Shown one piece after another: positions 10,181-20,785 of a stretch of DNA of 64,000 nt. The position numbers were made by a program, and so were the translations under genes. Numbering within the stretch: the stretch's first letter is position 1; every line of letters begins with the position of its first letter. The stretch is from Cardiobacteriaceae bacterium TAE3-ERU3 (lineage in GTDB: Bacteria > Pseudomonadota > Gammaproteobacteria > Cardiobacteriales > Cardiobacteriaceae), in contig JAHUUI010000002.1 in the NCBI GenBank assembly GCA_019218315.1, positions 496,001 through 560,000 on the forward strand, in the 5' to 3' direction. The notes under the pieces are model-generated. The model did not search any database. It was not told where the DNA came from and worked only from the letters and a program-made list of their open reading frames with translations.

Positions 10181-11365
10181 ATGACGCAATACGACCTCAT
10201 CGTTGTCGGCGCTGGCCCGGCTGGCTTGAGCTTTTGCCGCTCAATGGCAAAAAGTGGCCTCAATATCGCGGTGATTGACAATCACGATGCGGAGACACTC
10301 GCCAACCCACCTTTTGATGGCCGCGAAATCGCACTCACCCATCCCTCAAAAGACACCTTGCAAGCACTCGATATTTGGCAGCACTTTCCTGAAGATGAAA
10401 TCTATAATCTACGCGAAGCATCTGTCGTTAACGGTGATTCCCCGTATCAGCTGCACTTCCCGCTCCCAGCAACCAATACCAGCAAAGAGCCAATCGAAAC
10501 GCTTGGCTATTTGGTATCGAATCACTTAATTCGCAAAGGTGCCTACGAAGCTTGCCAACAGCAAGACAACCTGACTTGGTATCTCAATCGCCGCGTCACT
10601 GATGCCAATGGTGGCGCTGAGCAAGCCACAATTACGCTTGATGATGGCACGGAACTCAGTGCCGAATTGATCGTCGCTGCAGACAGCCGCTTTTCATTCA
10701 TACGCCGCGCCATGGGTATTCCAACTGACATGCACGACTTCGGCCGTACCGTCATGGTGTTCCGCCTTGAACACACCATCAGCAATGACCACACCGCTTT
10801 TGAGTGCTTCTTCTACGGCTCGACTCTCGCCCTGCTACCACTCACCGACCACATGACCAACTGCGTCATCACCATCGACAGCAGCCGCGTTGGCGAACTC
10901 AAAGCCATGAATGATGAGCAACTCGCCAATTTCGTCACTGAGCAAGTCAGCCACCGCTTTGGCAATATGAAGCTCGCCAGTACCATTCATGACTACCCGC
11001 TGATGGGCGTACACGCACGCCGCTTTTTCTCACCACGCTGCGCACTGATTGGAGACGCAGCCTGTGGTATGCACCCAGTAACCGCGCACGGCTTCAACCT
11101 CGGCCTACAAAGCCAAGCGATTCTTTCACGCCTTATCCTGCGCCAAGCCGGCCAAGGCAAAGACATCGGCAGCGCTGAAATGCTACGCCGCTATAACCTC
11201 GAGCACATGAAAAACACCCGCTTGCTCTACCACGGCACCAACGCCATCGTAAAACTGTTTACCCGTGAGACGCGCCCCGCAAGATTTCTCCGCGACGGTA
11301 TCTTGCGCGTCTCAAACCGCCTACCTCCACTCAAAACGCTCATTACCCGCCAACTTACCGGCTAG
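10181..11365 (+). CDS. FAD-dependent UbiH/UbiM-family ubiquinone hydroxylase
   Basis: A 394-residue flavin monooxygenase. VVGAGPAGLSF is the N-terminal dinucleotide-binding motif, FDGREIALTHPS is the substrate-side segment of the UbiH/VisC group, and ALIGDAACGMHPVTAHGFNLGL is the second FAD motif. The start at MTQYDLIVV follows CAGGAGATACATC and replaces a longer frame whose first 27 residues look non-coding. Such enzymes hydroxylate the ubiquinone ring. The overall pattern reminds me most of UbiM, but UbiH and UbiF relatives cannot be excluded from sequence alone. Confidence 0.82.
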   Translation: MTQYDLIVVGAGPAGLSFCRSMAKSGLNIAVIDNHDAETLANPPFDGREIALTHPSKDTLQALDIWQHFPEDEIYNLREASVVNGDSPYQLHFPLPATNTSKEPIETLGYLVSNHLIRKGAYEACQQQDNLTWYLNRRVTDANGGAEQATITLDDGTELSAELIVAADSRFSFIRRAMGIPTDMHDFGRTVMVFRLEHTISNDHTAFECFFYGSTLALLPLTDHMTNCVITIDSSRVGELKAMNDEQLANFVTEQVSHRFGNMKLASTIHDYPLMGVHARRFFSPRCALIGDAACGMHPVTAHGFNLGLQSQAILSRLILRQAGQGKDIGSAEMLRRYNLEHMKNTRLLYHGTNAIVKLFTRETRPARFLRDGILRVSNRLPPLKTLITRQLTG

Positions 11366-11470
11366 GCACATGATCGTGGCAAAGCGTTCATCTACTTTTC
11401 TTTAGCATCACCATTAAAATTGCTAGAATAAGAGCCACTATCATTTTTACGTTTTCAATCAGGAGAAACC

Positions 11471-11941
11471 ATGAAAACAACATTAAAGGCGCTTACAATT
11501 GCCAGCTTGGCTGCAATCAGCCTCTCAGCCTCAGCCAAAGTTTCTGACGGCCAAAAATTTGGCGATTGGGAAGGCACATGCCAAGGAAATGAATGCGGCG
11601 TCGTACAAACTGTAGATAACGACAAAGGCCAGCCAGTCGGGCAAATCCTCATCCGTAAAGTACCTGAAGCAGACAACGCTCCAACCCTGTTCGTGACTGT
11701 ACCACTTGGCGTTAACTTGCGCGCTGGTATGGCATTTGCCATCGACGGCAAAGAACTTGGCGTCGTTCCTTATGATTTCTGTACTGATGGTGGCTGTAAT
11801 GCAGCAGTACCACTCGACCCGGATTCAGTCGCAAAAATCAAGGCTGGTGGCGCACTACAGGTAGCAGCTTTTGTTGGTGATAAGCAACAAACCATGGGCT
11901 TTTCACTTAAAGGCGTTACTGCTGCAATCAATGCACTGTAA
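11471..11941 (+). CDS. secreted IalB-family (invasion-associated locus B) protein
   Basis: A 156-residue protein with a Sec signal peptide (residues 1-22, ending ASA). The mature part has FGDWEGTCQG, paired cysteines (CQGNEC and CTDGGC), a VPLGVNLRAG segment and a C-terminal TMGFSLKG strand. This is the layout of the IalB domain first described in Bartonella. Its molecular role is not defined; a periplasmic or envelope location is likely. AGGAGA precedes the ATG, and a strong hairpin terminator follows 20 bases after the stop, so it is probably a single-gene transcript. Confidence 0.8.
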   Translation: MKTTLKALTIASLAAISLSASAKVSDGQKFGDWEGTCQGNECGVVQTVDNDKGQPVGQILIRKVPEADNAPTLFVTVPLGVNLRAGMAFAIDGKELGVVPYDFCTDGGCNAAVPLDPDSVAKIKAGGALQVAAFVGDKQQTMGFSLKGVTAAINAL

Positions 11942-11959
11942 TCGCTTTAATTAAGATGC

Positions 11960-11988
11960 AAAAAACCCGGCTTTAAGCCGGGTTTTTT
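11960..11988. terminator. Bidirectional rho-independent terminator
   Basis: A near-perfect palindrome AAAAAACCCGGC-TTTA-AGCCGGGTTTTTT with a GC-rich stem and runs of A and T on both sides. It lies between the convergent IalB-like gene and the last gene of the fucose operon, so it can serve both. Confidence 0.9.
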
Positions 11989-12011
11989 ATGGTCATATAC
12001 TTCTTAAATAC

Positions 12012-12347
12012 CTATGCATCAGCCAAGTCAAAAATCAGCTCGGCCGGTAGCCATTTTTCGCCGTCGAGTGCTTCCGGCAATGGCTGCTGGAATGTACTCA
12101 TCAGCTCTTCCCATTCCTGTATTTTCGGGCGCTCGGCGAGCTTTTCATCCATTGCCGCGAAGGTGAACTGGTCGTTCACCTCCATCAGCATCACGAGGCG
12201 ATTACCGCGGCGGTAGATTTTCATCTCTTCAATGCCGCAGTCGCGAATGTGGGCAATCACTTCCGGCCACACGTTGCGATGATGCGCTTCGTAAGCCTCA
12301 ATCAGCTTTGGGTCATCTTTCAGGTCAAGAAAGAGTATGTATTGCAT
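12012..12347 (-). CDS. L-rhamnose/L-fucose mutarotase family protein (RhaM/YiiL-like)
   Basis: A 111-residue alpha/beta-barrel protein of the DUF718 (RhaM) family: LKDDPKLIEAYEAHH, NVWPEV, IEEMKIYRRGNRLVMLMEV and the terminal WEELMSTFQQPLP are all typical. Family members interconvert alpha and beta anomers of 6-deoxy sugars. It is the last gene of the fucose operon, 13 bases after the permease gene, so supplying the anomer used by the fucose dehydrogenase is the likely job. Substrate preference (fucose or rhamnose) is inferred from context. Confidence 0.85.
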   Translation of the reverse strand: MQYILFLDLKDDPKLIEAYEAHHRNVWPEVIAHIRDCGIEEMKIYRRGNRLVMLMEVNDQFTFAAMDEKLAERPKIQEWEELMSTFQQPLPEALDGEKWLPAELIFDLADA

Positions 12348-12360
12348 GGCTTACTCCTAC

Positions 12361-13338
12361 TTAGTCTTGTGGTTTACCCGAGGCGATACGCGAGATGATC
12401 AGCGCTACGAGGATAAATGTACCGGTGATCAGCTCAATCACTGTGCCGGGTACTTGCAGTGAACGCAGCAGCTGGTCAATAAACTTGAGCAGCAAGATAC
12501 CGGTCAGTGCGCCGAAGATCGAGCCACGGCCACCGTTCAGTGATACCCCGCCAATAACACATGCAGCGAAGACGGTGAAGATATAGCCCGAACCTTGCGC
12601 CTGACCAACCGAAGCGTATTGCGTGGTGTAGAGAATACCGGCAATCGCCGCGAGTACACTGGCAAAGACCAGGACACCGGTCACCAGCAGATTAACGCGG
12701 ATACCCGCTGCACGCGCCGCATCAGCATTGCCGCCAATCGCATACAGTGAGCGACCGGCACGCATATAGCGCATGAACAGAATCAAAATGATGCCGGTAA
12801 ATACGAATACCCAGAAGCTCAGCGACATACCGAGGAAGCCGAAGCCTGCCAATGTCTGAAATTGCTCGGGCAATTGGTAGAGGCTCGAACCGCCGGTGAT
12901 AAAGGTTTGCAGACCACGCAATGCGGTGAGCATACCGAGGGTGACGATAAAACCGTTCAAGCGGAATTTGACGATGAGCAGTGCATTGAGCAAGCCAACT
13001 GTCGCACCAACGAGAATACCCGCTGGTAATGCCAGTGCATCGGGCAAGAAGCCGCCAGTGGAAGTCATGGTTGCGCCGACTGTCATCCACACTGCTGCTG
13101 CCGGTGCGAGGCCAAATGTTGATTCAAGCGACAAATCCATGCGCCCGATAATCAGCACCATCGCTTCCGCTAGTACCAGAATACCAATTTGTGTCGATTG
13201 CTCGATTGGAATCTTGAGGATACCCCAAGTCATGAAATTGTCGGTTGTGAGGTAACCGATCAACATGATCAGCAAGATGGGGGGAATCAGGACGAAATCG
13301 CGCAGACTTGCCCAGTGAATTACCTGTTTTTGACTCAT
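12361..13338 (-). CDS. sugar ABC transporter permease (RbsC/XylH family)
   Basis: A 325-residue inner-membrane protein with about nine hydrophobic segments. It carries the family pattern GRMDLSLES near residue 67, the LIVKFRLNGFIVTLGM segment and the coupling-loop region ACVIGGVSLNGGRGS near residue 265. Its start overlaps the ATPase gene by four bases (ATGA). Next to fucose catabolism genes, it should form the membrane channel for L-fucose or a related 6-deoxyhexose. Confidence 0.9.
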   Translation of the reverse strand: MSQKQVIHWASLRDFVLIPPILLIMLIGYLTTDNFMTWGILKIPIEQSTQIGILVLAEAMVLIIGRMDLSLESTFGLAPAAAVWMTVGATMTSTGGFLPDALALPAGILVGATVGLLNALLIVKFRLNGFIVTLGMLTALRGLQTFITGGSSLYQLPEQFQTLAGFGFLGMSLSFWVFVFTGIILILFMRYMRAGRSLYAIGGNADAARAAGIRVNLLVTGVLVFASVLAAIAGILYTTQYASVGQAQGSGYIFTVFAACVIGGVSLNGGRGSIFGALTGILLLKFIDQLLRSLQVPGTVIELITGTFILVALIISRIASGKPQD

Positions 13339-14888
13339 ATTGATGCCTCCTGTTTAACCTGATATTGATAGCGATATCCGTCCCCTTCATACAGCCCTTC
13401 CATCGCTGCAATCAGGTCTTCGTCCTGCCATCCCAAGGGGAATTCATGGGTGATTGCACCGTGATACATGACCAGCACGCGGTCACAGCCGCGCAGGTCG
13501 TCAAGTTCATCGGATACAATCAGAACAGAGGTTTGCTCTGTTTCACTGGTTTGCTGCACGCAGTCGAGCAGCGTTTCTTTACTTTTGATGTCCACACCGG
13601 CGGTCGGCGAAATCATCACCAATAAATCGGGGTGATTTGCCATCGCACGCGCCTGCACCACTTTCTGCTGATTGCCGCCGGACAAGCCGATTACTGGTTG
13701 ATCAGGGCCGTAAGTCTTGACGTCGAGCTTGGCAATCCAATCCTTGGCGAGGCCGCTGATCCGGCTGCGATTGAGCAAGCCGCCTTTGCCGAGCTTTGGC
13801 CACATCGCCATACTCGCGTTTTCGGCAATGCTCATATCCGGCACAAAGCCTTCGTGGTGACGGTCTTGCGGCACGAAGCCAATGCCGGCATCGAGTGCGG
13901 CACGGACGTTATGACCGGCATAAGTCTCACCATTGAGGCGAATTTCACCGCCCGTAGATGGCTGCAAACCAACAATCGTTTCTGCCAGCCCAACTTTACC
14001 GCACCCACCAGAGCCAGCCAGCCCGACCATTTCACCCTTGCGGATACGCAAGGAAATATCCTTGAAGCGGTACTGGTGCGAGAGGTTGCGGATGTCGAGT
14101 GTGGTTTCGTCAGAAAGCTGGCGCGTTTCGTATTGCTTGTCGACGTAGCGCTCGCCGGTCATCGCTTCAATCATCGCGCGCTGATCGAGTTCTTCGACCG
14201 GTGCGGTAAGGATGTGCTTGGCATCGCGGTACACGGTGACGTCCTGACACACGTCATAGACTTCCGAAAGGTGATGCGAGATGAACATAAATGTCACGCC
14301 CTGCTTTTGCAGCGCCTGCATGCGGTCAAACAGGCGCAGAATAGCTTTGCCATCGAGCATCGCAGTTGGCTCATCGAGAATGATGAAACGTGCGCCAAAG
14401 CTGAGCGAGCGCGCAATTTCAACCAGCTGGCGATTTTCCACGTCGAGCAATCCGGCTTCCATACGCACGTCTACCGGAATATTCCATTCGTCGAGAATAT
14501 CTTGTGCTTTGCGGTGCAGTGCGCCCCAGTCGATGAATTTCTTACCGAGATCCTGACGGTTCATGAGCAGGTTTTCCGCCACACTCATATTGCGCATGAT
14601 CGTCGAATACTGATACACGCAGGCGACGTGCTGTCGCCACGCGGCCAGATCGCCTGGTGCTGGCGCCGGTTGCCCGTTAAAGAATACTTCGCCACTGTCA
14701 GGCGGCTGCAAACCGGTCATGATCGATACCAGCGTCGATTTGCCGGCACCATTACGTCCGACCAGTGCATGGGTACGGCCTGCAGTGATTTTAATGCCCA
14801 CATCATTGAGTGCCACGGTACGACCATAGCGCTTGGTCACGTTGCGCACTTCTACCAGTGGCGTTTCGGCTGTTTTGATTTCGTTCAC
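13335..14888 (-). CDS. sugar ABC transporter ATP-binding protein, two ABC domains (RbsA/XylG-like)
   Basis: The product of 517 residues contains two nucleotide-binding domains. The first has GRNGAGKST, a degenerate signature region and FIILDEPTAMLD. The second has GSGGCGKVG in place of a canonical Walker A, followed by GLSGGNQQKVV and VMISPTAGVD, the usual degeneration in this family. The GTG start is chosen because GGAGGGCGA precedes it; an upstream ATG would add 17 unlikely residues. It energises the permease encoded immediately downstream. Confidence 0.9.
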   Translation of the reverse strand: MNEIKTAETPLVEVRNVTKRYGRTVALNDVGIKITAGRTHALVGRNGAGKSTLVSIMTGLQPPDSGEVFFNGQPAPAPGDLAAWRQHVACVYQYSTIMRNMSVAENLLMNRQDLGKKFIDWGALHRKAQDILDEWNIPVDVRMEAGLLDVENRQLVEIARSLSFGARFIILDEPTAMLDGKAILRLFDRMQALQKQGVTFMFISHHLSEVYDVCQDVTVYRDAKHILTAPVEELDQRAMIEAMTGERYVDKQYETRQLSDETTLDIRNLSHQYRFKDISLRIRKGEMVGLAGSGGCGKVGLAETIVGLQPSTGGEIRLNGETYAGHNVRAALDAGIGFVPQDRHHEGFVPDMSIAENASMAMWPKLGKGGLLNRSRISGLAKDWIAKLDVKTYGPDQPVIGLSGGNQQKVVQARAMANHPDLLVMISPTAGVDIKSKETLLDCVQQTSETEQTSVLIVSDELDDLRGCDRVLVMYHGAITHEFPLGWQDEDLIAAMEGLYEGDGYRYQYQVKQEASI

Positions 14889-14985
14889 TCGCCCTCCACG
14901 GTCTTGATTATCCTTGTTGATTCCGCGCAAAAAACACATTGATCAAGATGCTTTTTGCGCGAAACCCTCGGTTTAATTTAATCAA

Positions 14986-15004
14986 GGGGCAGCGAAACCG
15001 CCCC
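14986..15004 (-). other. Intercistronic hairpin between binding-protein and ATPase genes
   Basis: A GGGGC stem pairs with GCCCC across a nine-base loop, in the 133-base (longest) gap inside the operon, 68 bases after the binding-protein stop. The minus-strand 3' side is T-rich but interrupted. Such hairpins often protect the abundant binding-protein message or partly terminate transcription; which applies here is not visible. Confidence 0.4.
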
Positions 15005-15072
15005 GATCAGAACAGTTAATCCGGTTGATGTGCAGGCAATGCCAGTCTGCACACCAAACAGGTTTAACTATC

Positions 15073-16095
15073 TTAGTTATTGCCCCACAGCGTATCGCTG
15101 TCAGCAGCAACGGTTTCCAACTCGCCGATTGTGGCGCCATCAGCGGTGACGACTGGTGCGAGAATTTGGTCTTCAAGCAAGCCTTCGCGTGGTGACACGA
15201 TGGTTGAGCCGTGGTCAGTTTCGCCTTCAGCAAAAGTTTCACCATTTGCGGCGGCTTTCGCATAGTACAGCGCCCACTCTGCATAGCCATCAGCCGGCTG
15301 AGAGACAGTCGCGTCAATATCGCCGCGCTGGATCGCTTTCAGCTCACTGTTGATGCCGTCGTTAGACACGATCACGATGTGGCCTTCTTCACCGGCTGGC
15401 TTGAGCAGGTCTTTCTGGCGCAGGAATGCCAAAGTTGGCTCAAGGTAAACGCCACCGGCCTGCATATAAATACCGTTCACATCTCCACCAGCCAACGCTG
15501 TTTGCAGGCCAGCGATTGCAGGCTCAGCTTTCCAGTTGGTTGGGACTTCGATCACTTCGATGTCTGGATAATTTGAAGACATGCACTCGGCAAATGCTTC
15601 AGAGCGGTCACGACCGTTAATCGAGTTCAGTGCGCCCTGAAACTCAACCGCGCGACCTTTGCCGCCGAGCTTTTCACCAATCACGATGCAAGCGTTACGG
15701 CCGTAAGCCTTGTTGTCCGCACGGACGACCATATAGACGTTACCGGCATCAGGACGGGTATCAACCGCAACGACTGGTACGCCCGCTTTTTCAGCCTGAT
15801 CGAGTGCGCTCTTTGCTGCTGCGGTATCTTGTGGTGCAAGCACGATCGCCTGTACGTTTGATTGCAGCATTTGCTGGGTGTTGGCGATCATTTTTTGTGC
15901 ATCGTTATTTGATGACGTATTGAACAGCTTGACGCCAGCTGCTTCTGCTTTGCCCGGTGCGTACTGGCTGAATGCCGTCCAGAAGTCGCTGTCGTTGCGT
16001 GGCTGATCGAAGCCGACCGTGATCTCTTCTGCCACAGCAGAACCCATTGCGGCAAAGCCAACAGCCAGTGCGAGTAATTGCTTGGTGTGTTTCAT
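15073..16095 (-). CDS. periplasmic sugar-binding protein of the fucose ABC transporter
   Basis: A 340-residue protein of the RbsB-like periplasmic binding family. The start at MKHTKQ follows GAGGAGAGACAC and yields a signal peptide cleaved after AVA; the longer frame is discarded. The mature part contains NDSDFW, NTSSNNDAQKMIANTQQML, VDTRP and the late VSQPADGYAEWALYY segment. It should capture the sugar for the adjacent ATPase and permease. The specificity for L-fucose is inferred from the surrounding catabolic genes. Confidence 0.9.
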   Translation of the reverse strand: MKHTKQLLALAVGFAAMGSAVAEEITVGFDQPRNDSDFWTAFSQYAPGKAEAAGVKLFNTSSNNDAQKMIANTQQMLQSNVQAIVLAPQDTAAAKSALDQAEKAGVPVVAVDTRPDAGNVYMVVRADNKAYGRNACIVIGEKLGGKGRAVEFQGALNSINGRDRSEAFAECMSSNYPDIEVIEVPTNWKAEPAIAGLQTALAGGDVNGIYMQAGGVYLEPTLAFLRQKDLLKPAGEEGHIVIVSNDGINSELKAIQRGDIDATVSQPADGYAEWALYYAKAAANGETFAEGETDHGSTIVSPREGLLEDQILAPVVTADGATIGELETVAADSDTLWGNN

Positions 16096-16124
16096 GTGTC
16101 TCTCCTCGGTTGAAAAATCAAAAA

Positions 16125-17720
<1,596 letters not shown>

Positions 17721-17728
<8 letters not shown>

Positions 17729-19007
17729 TCAGCCCCCTGAAGCGGTACTGTTGCAATGACTCCGGCTTCATCTCGATTGAAAAACCGGCTGCCTTTGGCG
17801 GCATGTACGCGGCATTTTCAATCACGCACGGATCAAAGAAATGCTCGTGCAGGTGATCAACGTATTCGGTCACGCGCCCTTCCTTCTCGCCCGAGAAGCA
17901 CAGGTAATCAATCATCGACAAATGCTGTACGTATTCGCACAAGCCCACGCCGCCCGCATGCGGGCATACTTTGAGGCCGTATTTCGCTGCCATCAGCAAT
18001 ACCGCCAGCACTTCATTCACGCCGCCGATACGGCAAGCGTCAATCTGCACCACATCAATCGCTTCGCGCATGATAAACTGCTTGAACATAATGCGGTTTT
18101 GGCACATTTCACCGGTTGCAACTTGCACCGGCGCAACTGCCTGACGAATAGCGCGGTGAGCTTCAACGTCATCAGGCGAGGTCGGTTCTTCGATAAACCA
18201 CGGCTTGGCAAAGGCAAGCTGCTTGACCCATTCAATCGCCTGCTCGCGTTCCCAAATCTGGTTGGCATCGATCATCAACTGACGATCCGGGCCAATCACT
18301 TCACGCGCAATGCGCAGGCGGCGGATATCGTCTTCCAGATCGCGGCCAACTTTGAGCTTGATGTGCGAGAAACCGGCATCAACTGCTTCCTGACACAGGC
18401 GCGCCAGCTTTTCATCGCTGTAGCCGAGCCAGCCGGCCGAAGTCGTATAGCACGGGTAGCCTTCGGCAAGCAGGCGCTCGATACGCTCAGCCTTGCCCTC
18501 GCTCCACTTGTGCAATAACTCGTGTGCTTCTTCACGGGTCACGCAGTCGGTGAGGTAGCGGAAATCAATGCAATCGAGTAACTGATCCGGCGACATATCT
18601 GCGACCAGACGCCATACCGGCTTGCCCTCAACCTTCGCCCACAAATCCCATACCGCGTTGACCACGGCACCGGTTGCCAAGTGCATCGCACCTTTGTCCG
18701 GGCCAATCCAGCGCAGTTGGCTGTCATCGGTGAGCTTGCGCCAGAACAGCGCAGGATTGCTGCGCACTTCATCGAGATTCAGCCCGACGACCAAATGGCG
18801 CATCGCTTCAATCGCCACGCAGCAAATGTCGTTGCCGCGCCCGATGGTGAAGGTCAGGCCGTGGCCTTCGTGTTCACCATCGGTTTTCAGGATGACGTAA
18901 GCGGCGGAATAATCCGGATCGGGGTTCATCGCATCCGAACCGTCGAGGCTTTGCGAGGTCGGGAAGCGGACGTCCAAGACTTCCAAATCAGTAATCGTAA
19001 TACTCAT
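17721..19007 (-). CDS. L-fuconate dehydratase (enolase superfamily)
   Basis: The start MSITITDLEVLDVRFPTS, one base after the hydrolase stop, gives 428 residues. This is the N-terminus of known L-fuconate dehydratases. Superfamily residues are visible: the KxK base in HIKLKVG, metal ligands in MIDANQIW and FIEEPTSP, a Glu in ATGEMCQN and the His-Asp side in VCPHAGGVGL. It converts L-fuconate to 2-keto-3-deoxy-L-fuconate. A longer frame with 25 extra residues overlaps the previous gene and is not preferred. Confidence 0.93.
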
Positions 19008-19008
19008 G

Positions 19009-19851
19009 TTATTTCGCCTCGGTGACGTTTTGCTGCTGCTCGCCCAAGCCTTCGATGCCAAGGCGGACGACCTGACCGGCACGCAGATAAACAGGCGGCT
19101 TTTGCCCTAAACCAACGCCTGGCGGTGTACCGGTAGAAATTACATCCCCGGGTTGCAAGCTCATGAAGCGGCTCAAGTAGCTAACAACATGCGCGACGCT
19201 GAAAATCATCGTTTCGGTGCTGCCGTCCTGATAGCGCTTGCCATCGACTTCCAGCCACATGCTCAATTTCTGTGGATCAGTAACTTCATCTTTGGTCACC
19301 AGCCACGGGCCAATCGGACCAAAGCTGTCGCAGCCCTTGCCTTTATCCCAAGTGCCGCCGCGCTCAATTTGGAATTCGCGTTCGGATACATCGTTAATCA
19401 CGCAATAGCCTGCAACGTGATCAAGTGCATCAGCTTCGTCAATGTAGCTACCGCCTTTGCCGATCACCACGCCGAGCTCGACTTCCCAATCAGTCTTTTT
19501 TGAATCGCGCGGAATGATGATGTCGTCATTCGGGCCGCTGATTGCACTGGTCCACTTGTTAAAAATCACCGGTTCTTCAGGAATATCTGCGCCGGTTTCT
19601 GCGGCGTGGTCTGAATAGTTGAGGCCGATACAAATAAACTTGCCAACCTTACCAACGCACGCACCAAGGCGCGGCTCACCATCAACGACCGGCAATGAAC
19701 TTACATCCAGCTTTTGTAACTCACCGAGTTTGTTCGCCAGCGTTGCGCCGTCAATATCTTCAACTACCGCTGATAAATCGCGAATTTTGCCGTCATCATC
19801 AAGTAAACCCGGCTTTTCCTGTCCTTTATTGCCATAACGCAGTAATTTCAT
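19009..19851 (-). CDS. fumarylacetoacetate hydrolase-family 2,4-diketo-3-deoxy-L-fuconate hydrolase
   Basis: The protein of 280 residues has the FAH fold. CIGLNYSDHAAE, the metal-binding WEVELGVVIGKGG with its paired Glu residues and the GDVISTGTPPGVG loop are all present. In the non-phosphorylating fucose route this family cleaves 2,4-diketo-3-deoxy-L-fuconate to pyruvate and L-lactate. The assignment of the exact substrate comes from the operon. It lies 27 bases after the upstream dehydrogenase gene and one base before the dehydratase start. Confidence 0.9.
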   Translation of the reverse strand: MKLLRYGNKGQEKPGLLDDDGKIRDLSAVVEDIDGATLANKLGELQKLDVSSLPVVDGEPRLGACVGKVGKFICIGLNYSDHAAETGADIPEEPVIFNKWTSAISGPNDDIIIPRDSKKTDWEVELGVVIGKGGSYIDEADALDHVAGYCVINDVSEREFQIERGGTWDKGKGCDSFGPIGPWLVTKDEVTDPQKLSMWLEVDGKRYQDGSTETMIFSVAHVVSYLSRFMSLQPGDVISTGTPPGVGLGQKPPVYLRAGQVVRLGIEGLGEQQQNVTEAK

Positions 19852-19878
19852 TGCTTGTACTCCTTAATGATGTTGTAT

Positions 19879-20631
19879 TTAGTTAGACCAGCCGCCATCA
19901 ATCACCTGACAAGTACCGGTGGTAAAGCCGGAAGCGTCACTGGCAAGATAGGTTGCCAGTGCAGCAATTTCTTCAGCCTTACCAACGCGCCCCATTGGCT
20001 GGCGTGCGACAAAATCAGCGTACACATCTTCAACGCTACGGCCACTTTCGGCAGCCTGGGTCTCGATGCGCTGGCCAAGCGACGGGGTTTCAACCGTACC
20101 CGGGCAGATCGCATTGCAGCGGATGCCCTTGGTCACGTAATCAGCAGCTATAGATTTGGTCAGACCAATTACCGCTGCCTTGGTCACGCTATAAGCGAAG
20201 CGGTTCGGTACGCCCTTGATACTCGAAGCGGCTGAGGACATATTGATAATTGAGCCGCTACCGCGCGACAGCATTGACGGCAACACCGCCTGAATGGTTT
20301 CAAACATCGACGACACGTTAATCAGCCATGCCTTATCGAGGTCTTCACGGCTGCAATCTTCAATCGTACCGGCCGGAACCCAGCCTGCGCAGTTGAACAA
20401 CACATCCACGCCATCGAGGCCGGCAAAGAAATCACGGATCGCAGCGCTGTCAGTAACGTCTAGCACCGCAGTGCGAATACGCTCGTGCTGCAATTCATTC
20501 AATGCCTGCTGGTTAATATCAGTCGCAATGACTTCCGCACCTGCTTCGGCAAACGCCAGTGCTGACGAACGTCCAATCCCCTGACCTGCTGCAGTCACCA
20601 CACATATCTTTCCGTGCAAATCGATGTTCAT
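19879..20631 (-). CDS. 2-keto-3-deoxy-L-fuconate dehydrogenase (SDR family)
   Basis: A 250-residue short-chain dehydrogenase with intact motifs: TAAGQGIG for the cofactor, NCAG, the catalytic Ser in MSSAASS, YSVTK with Tyr and Lys, and CPGTVETPS. It resembles the human DHRS6/Xanthomonas KDF dehydrogenase group and should oxidise C4 of 2-keto-3-deoxy-L-fuconate. It is the first gene of the operon, so it lies nearest to the promoter shared with the divergent regulator. Unlike the second SDR of this operon, it retains the catalytic lysine. Confidence 0.9.
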   Translation of the reverse strand: MNIDLHGKICVVTAAGQGIGRSSALAFAEAGAEVIATDINQQALNELQHERIRTAVLDVTDSAAIRDFFAGLDGVDVLFNCAGWVPAGTIEDCSREDLDKAWLINVSSMFETIQAVLPSMLSRGSGSIINMSSAASSIKGVPNRFAYSVTKAAVIGLTKSIAADYVTKGIRCNAICPGTVETPSLGQRIETQAAESGRSVEDVYADFVARQPMGRVGKAEEIAALATYLASDASGFTTGTCQVIDGGWSN

Positions 20632-20686
20632 AATAATTAACCTGTCTGTTTAATAACTATCCCATGGTTAAAATCATACCCAAAAT

Positions 20687-20722
20687 AATTGGTCAGTACA
20701 ATAGCTTTCATTCAAACCAATT
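20687..20722. promoter_or_regulatory. Candidate GntR operator in the divergent fucose promoter region
   Basis: The 154-base gap between the first catabolic gene and the regulator contains AATTGGT (20687-20693) and an inverted AACCAATT (20715-20722). The left copy is part of an imperfect palindrome TTGGTCAGTACAA. TTGGT/ACCAA half-sites are common for FadR-subfamily GntR regulators of sugar-acid pathways. Binding by the adjacent protein is an inference. Confidence 0.45.
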
Positions 20723-20785
20723 CACATATCCACCATGCCCTTATTTCCGTTAAAATACCTGTAAACATTTCCTATAAATATAAAT

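Noticed and set aside
13632-14942. 436-codon open frame on the plus strand
   Set aside because: It is exactly antisense to the two-domain ABC ATPase gene, whose motifs are unambiguous; the frame has no ribosome-binding site or family features.
14940-15072. Terminator ending the binding-protein transcript
   Set aside because: The hairpin is short and its T tract is interrupted, and the downstream ATPase and permease genes need transcription from the same promoter; it is kept only as an intercistronic hairpin.
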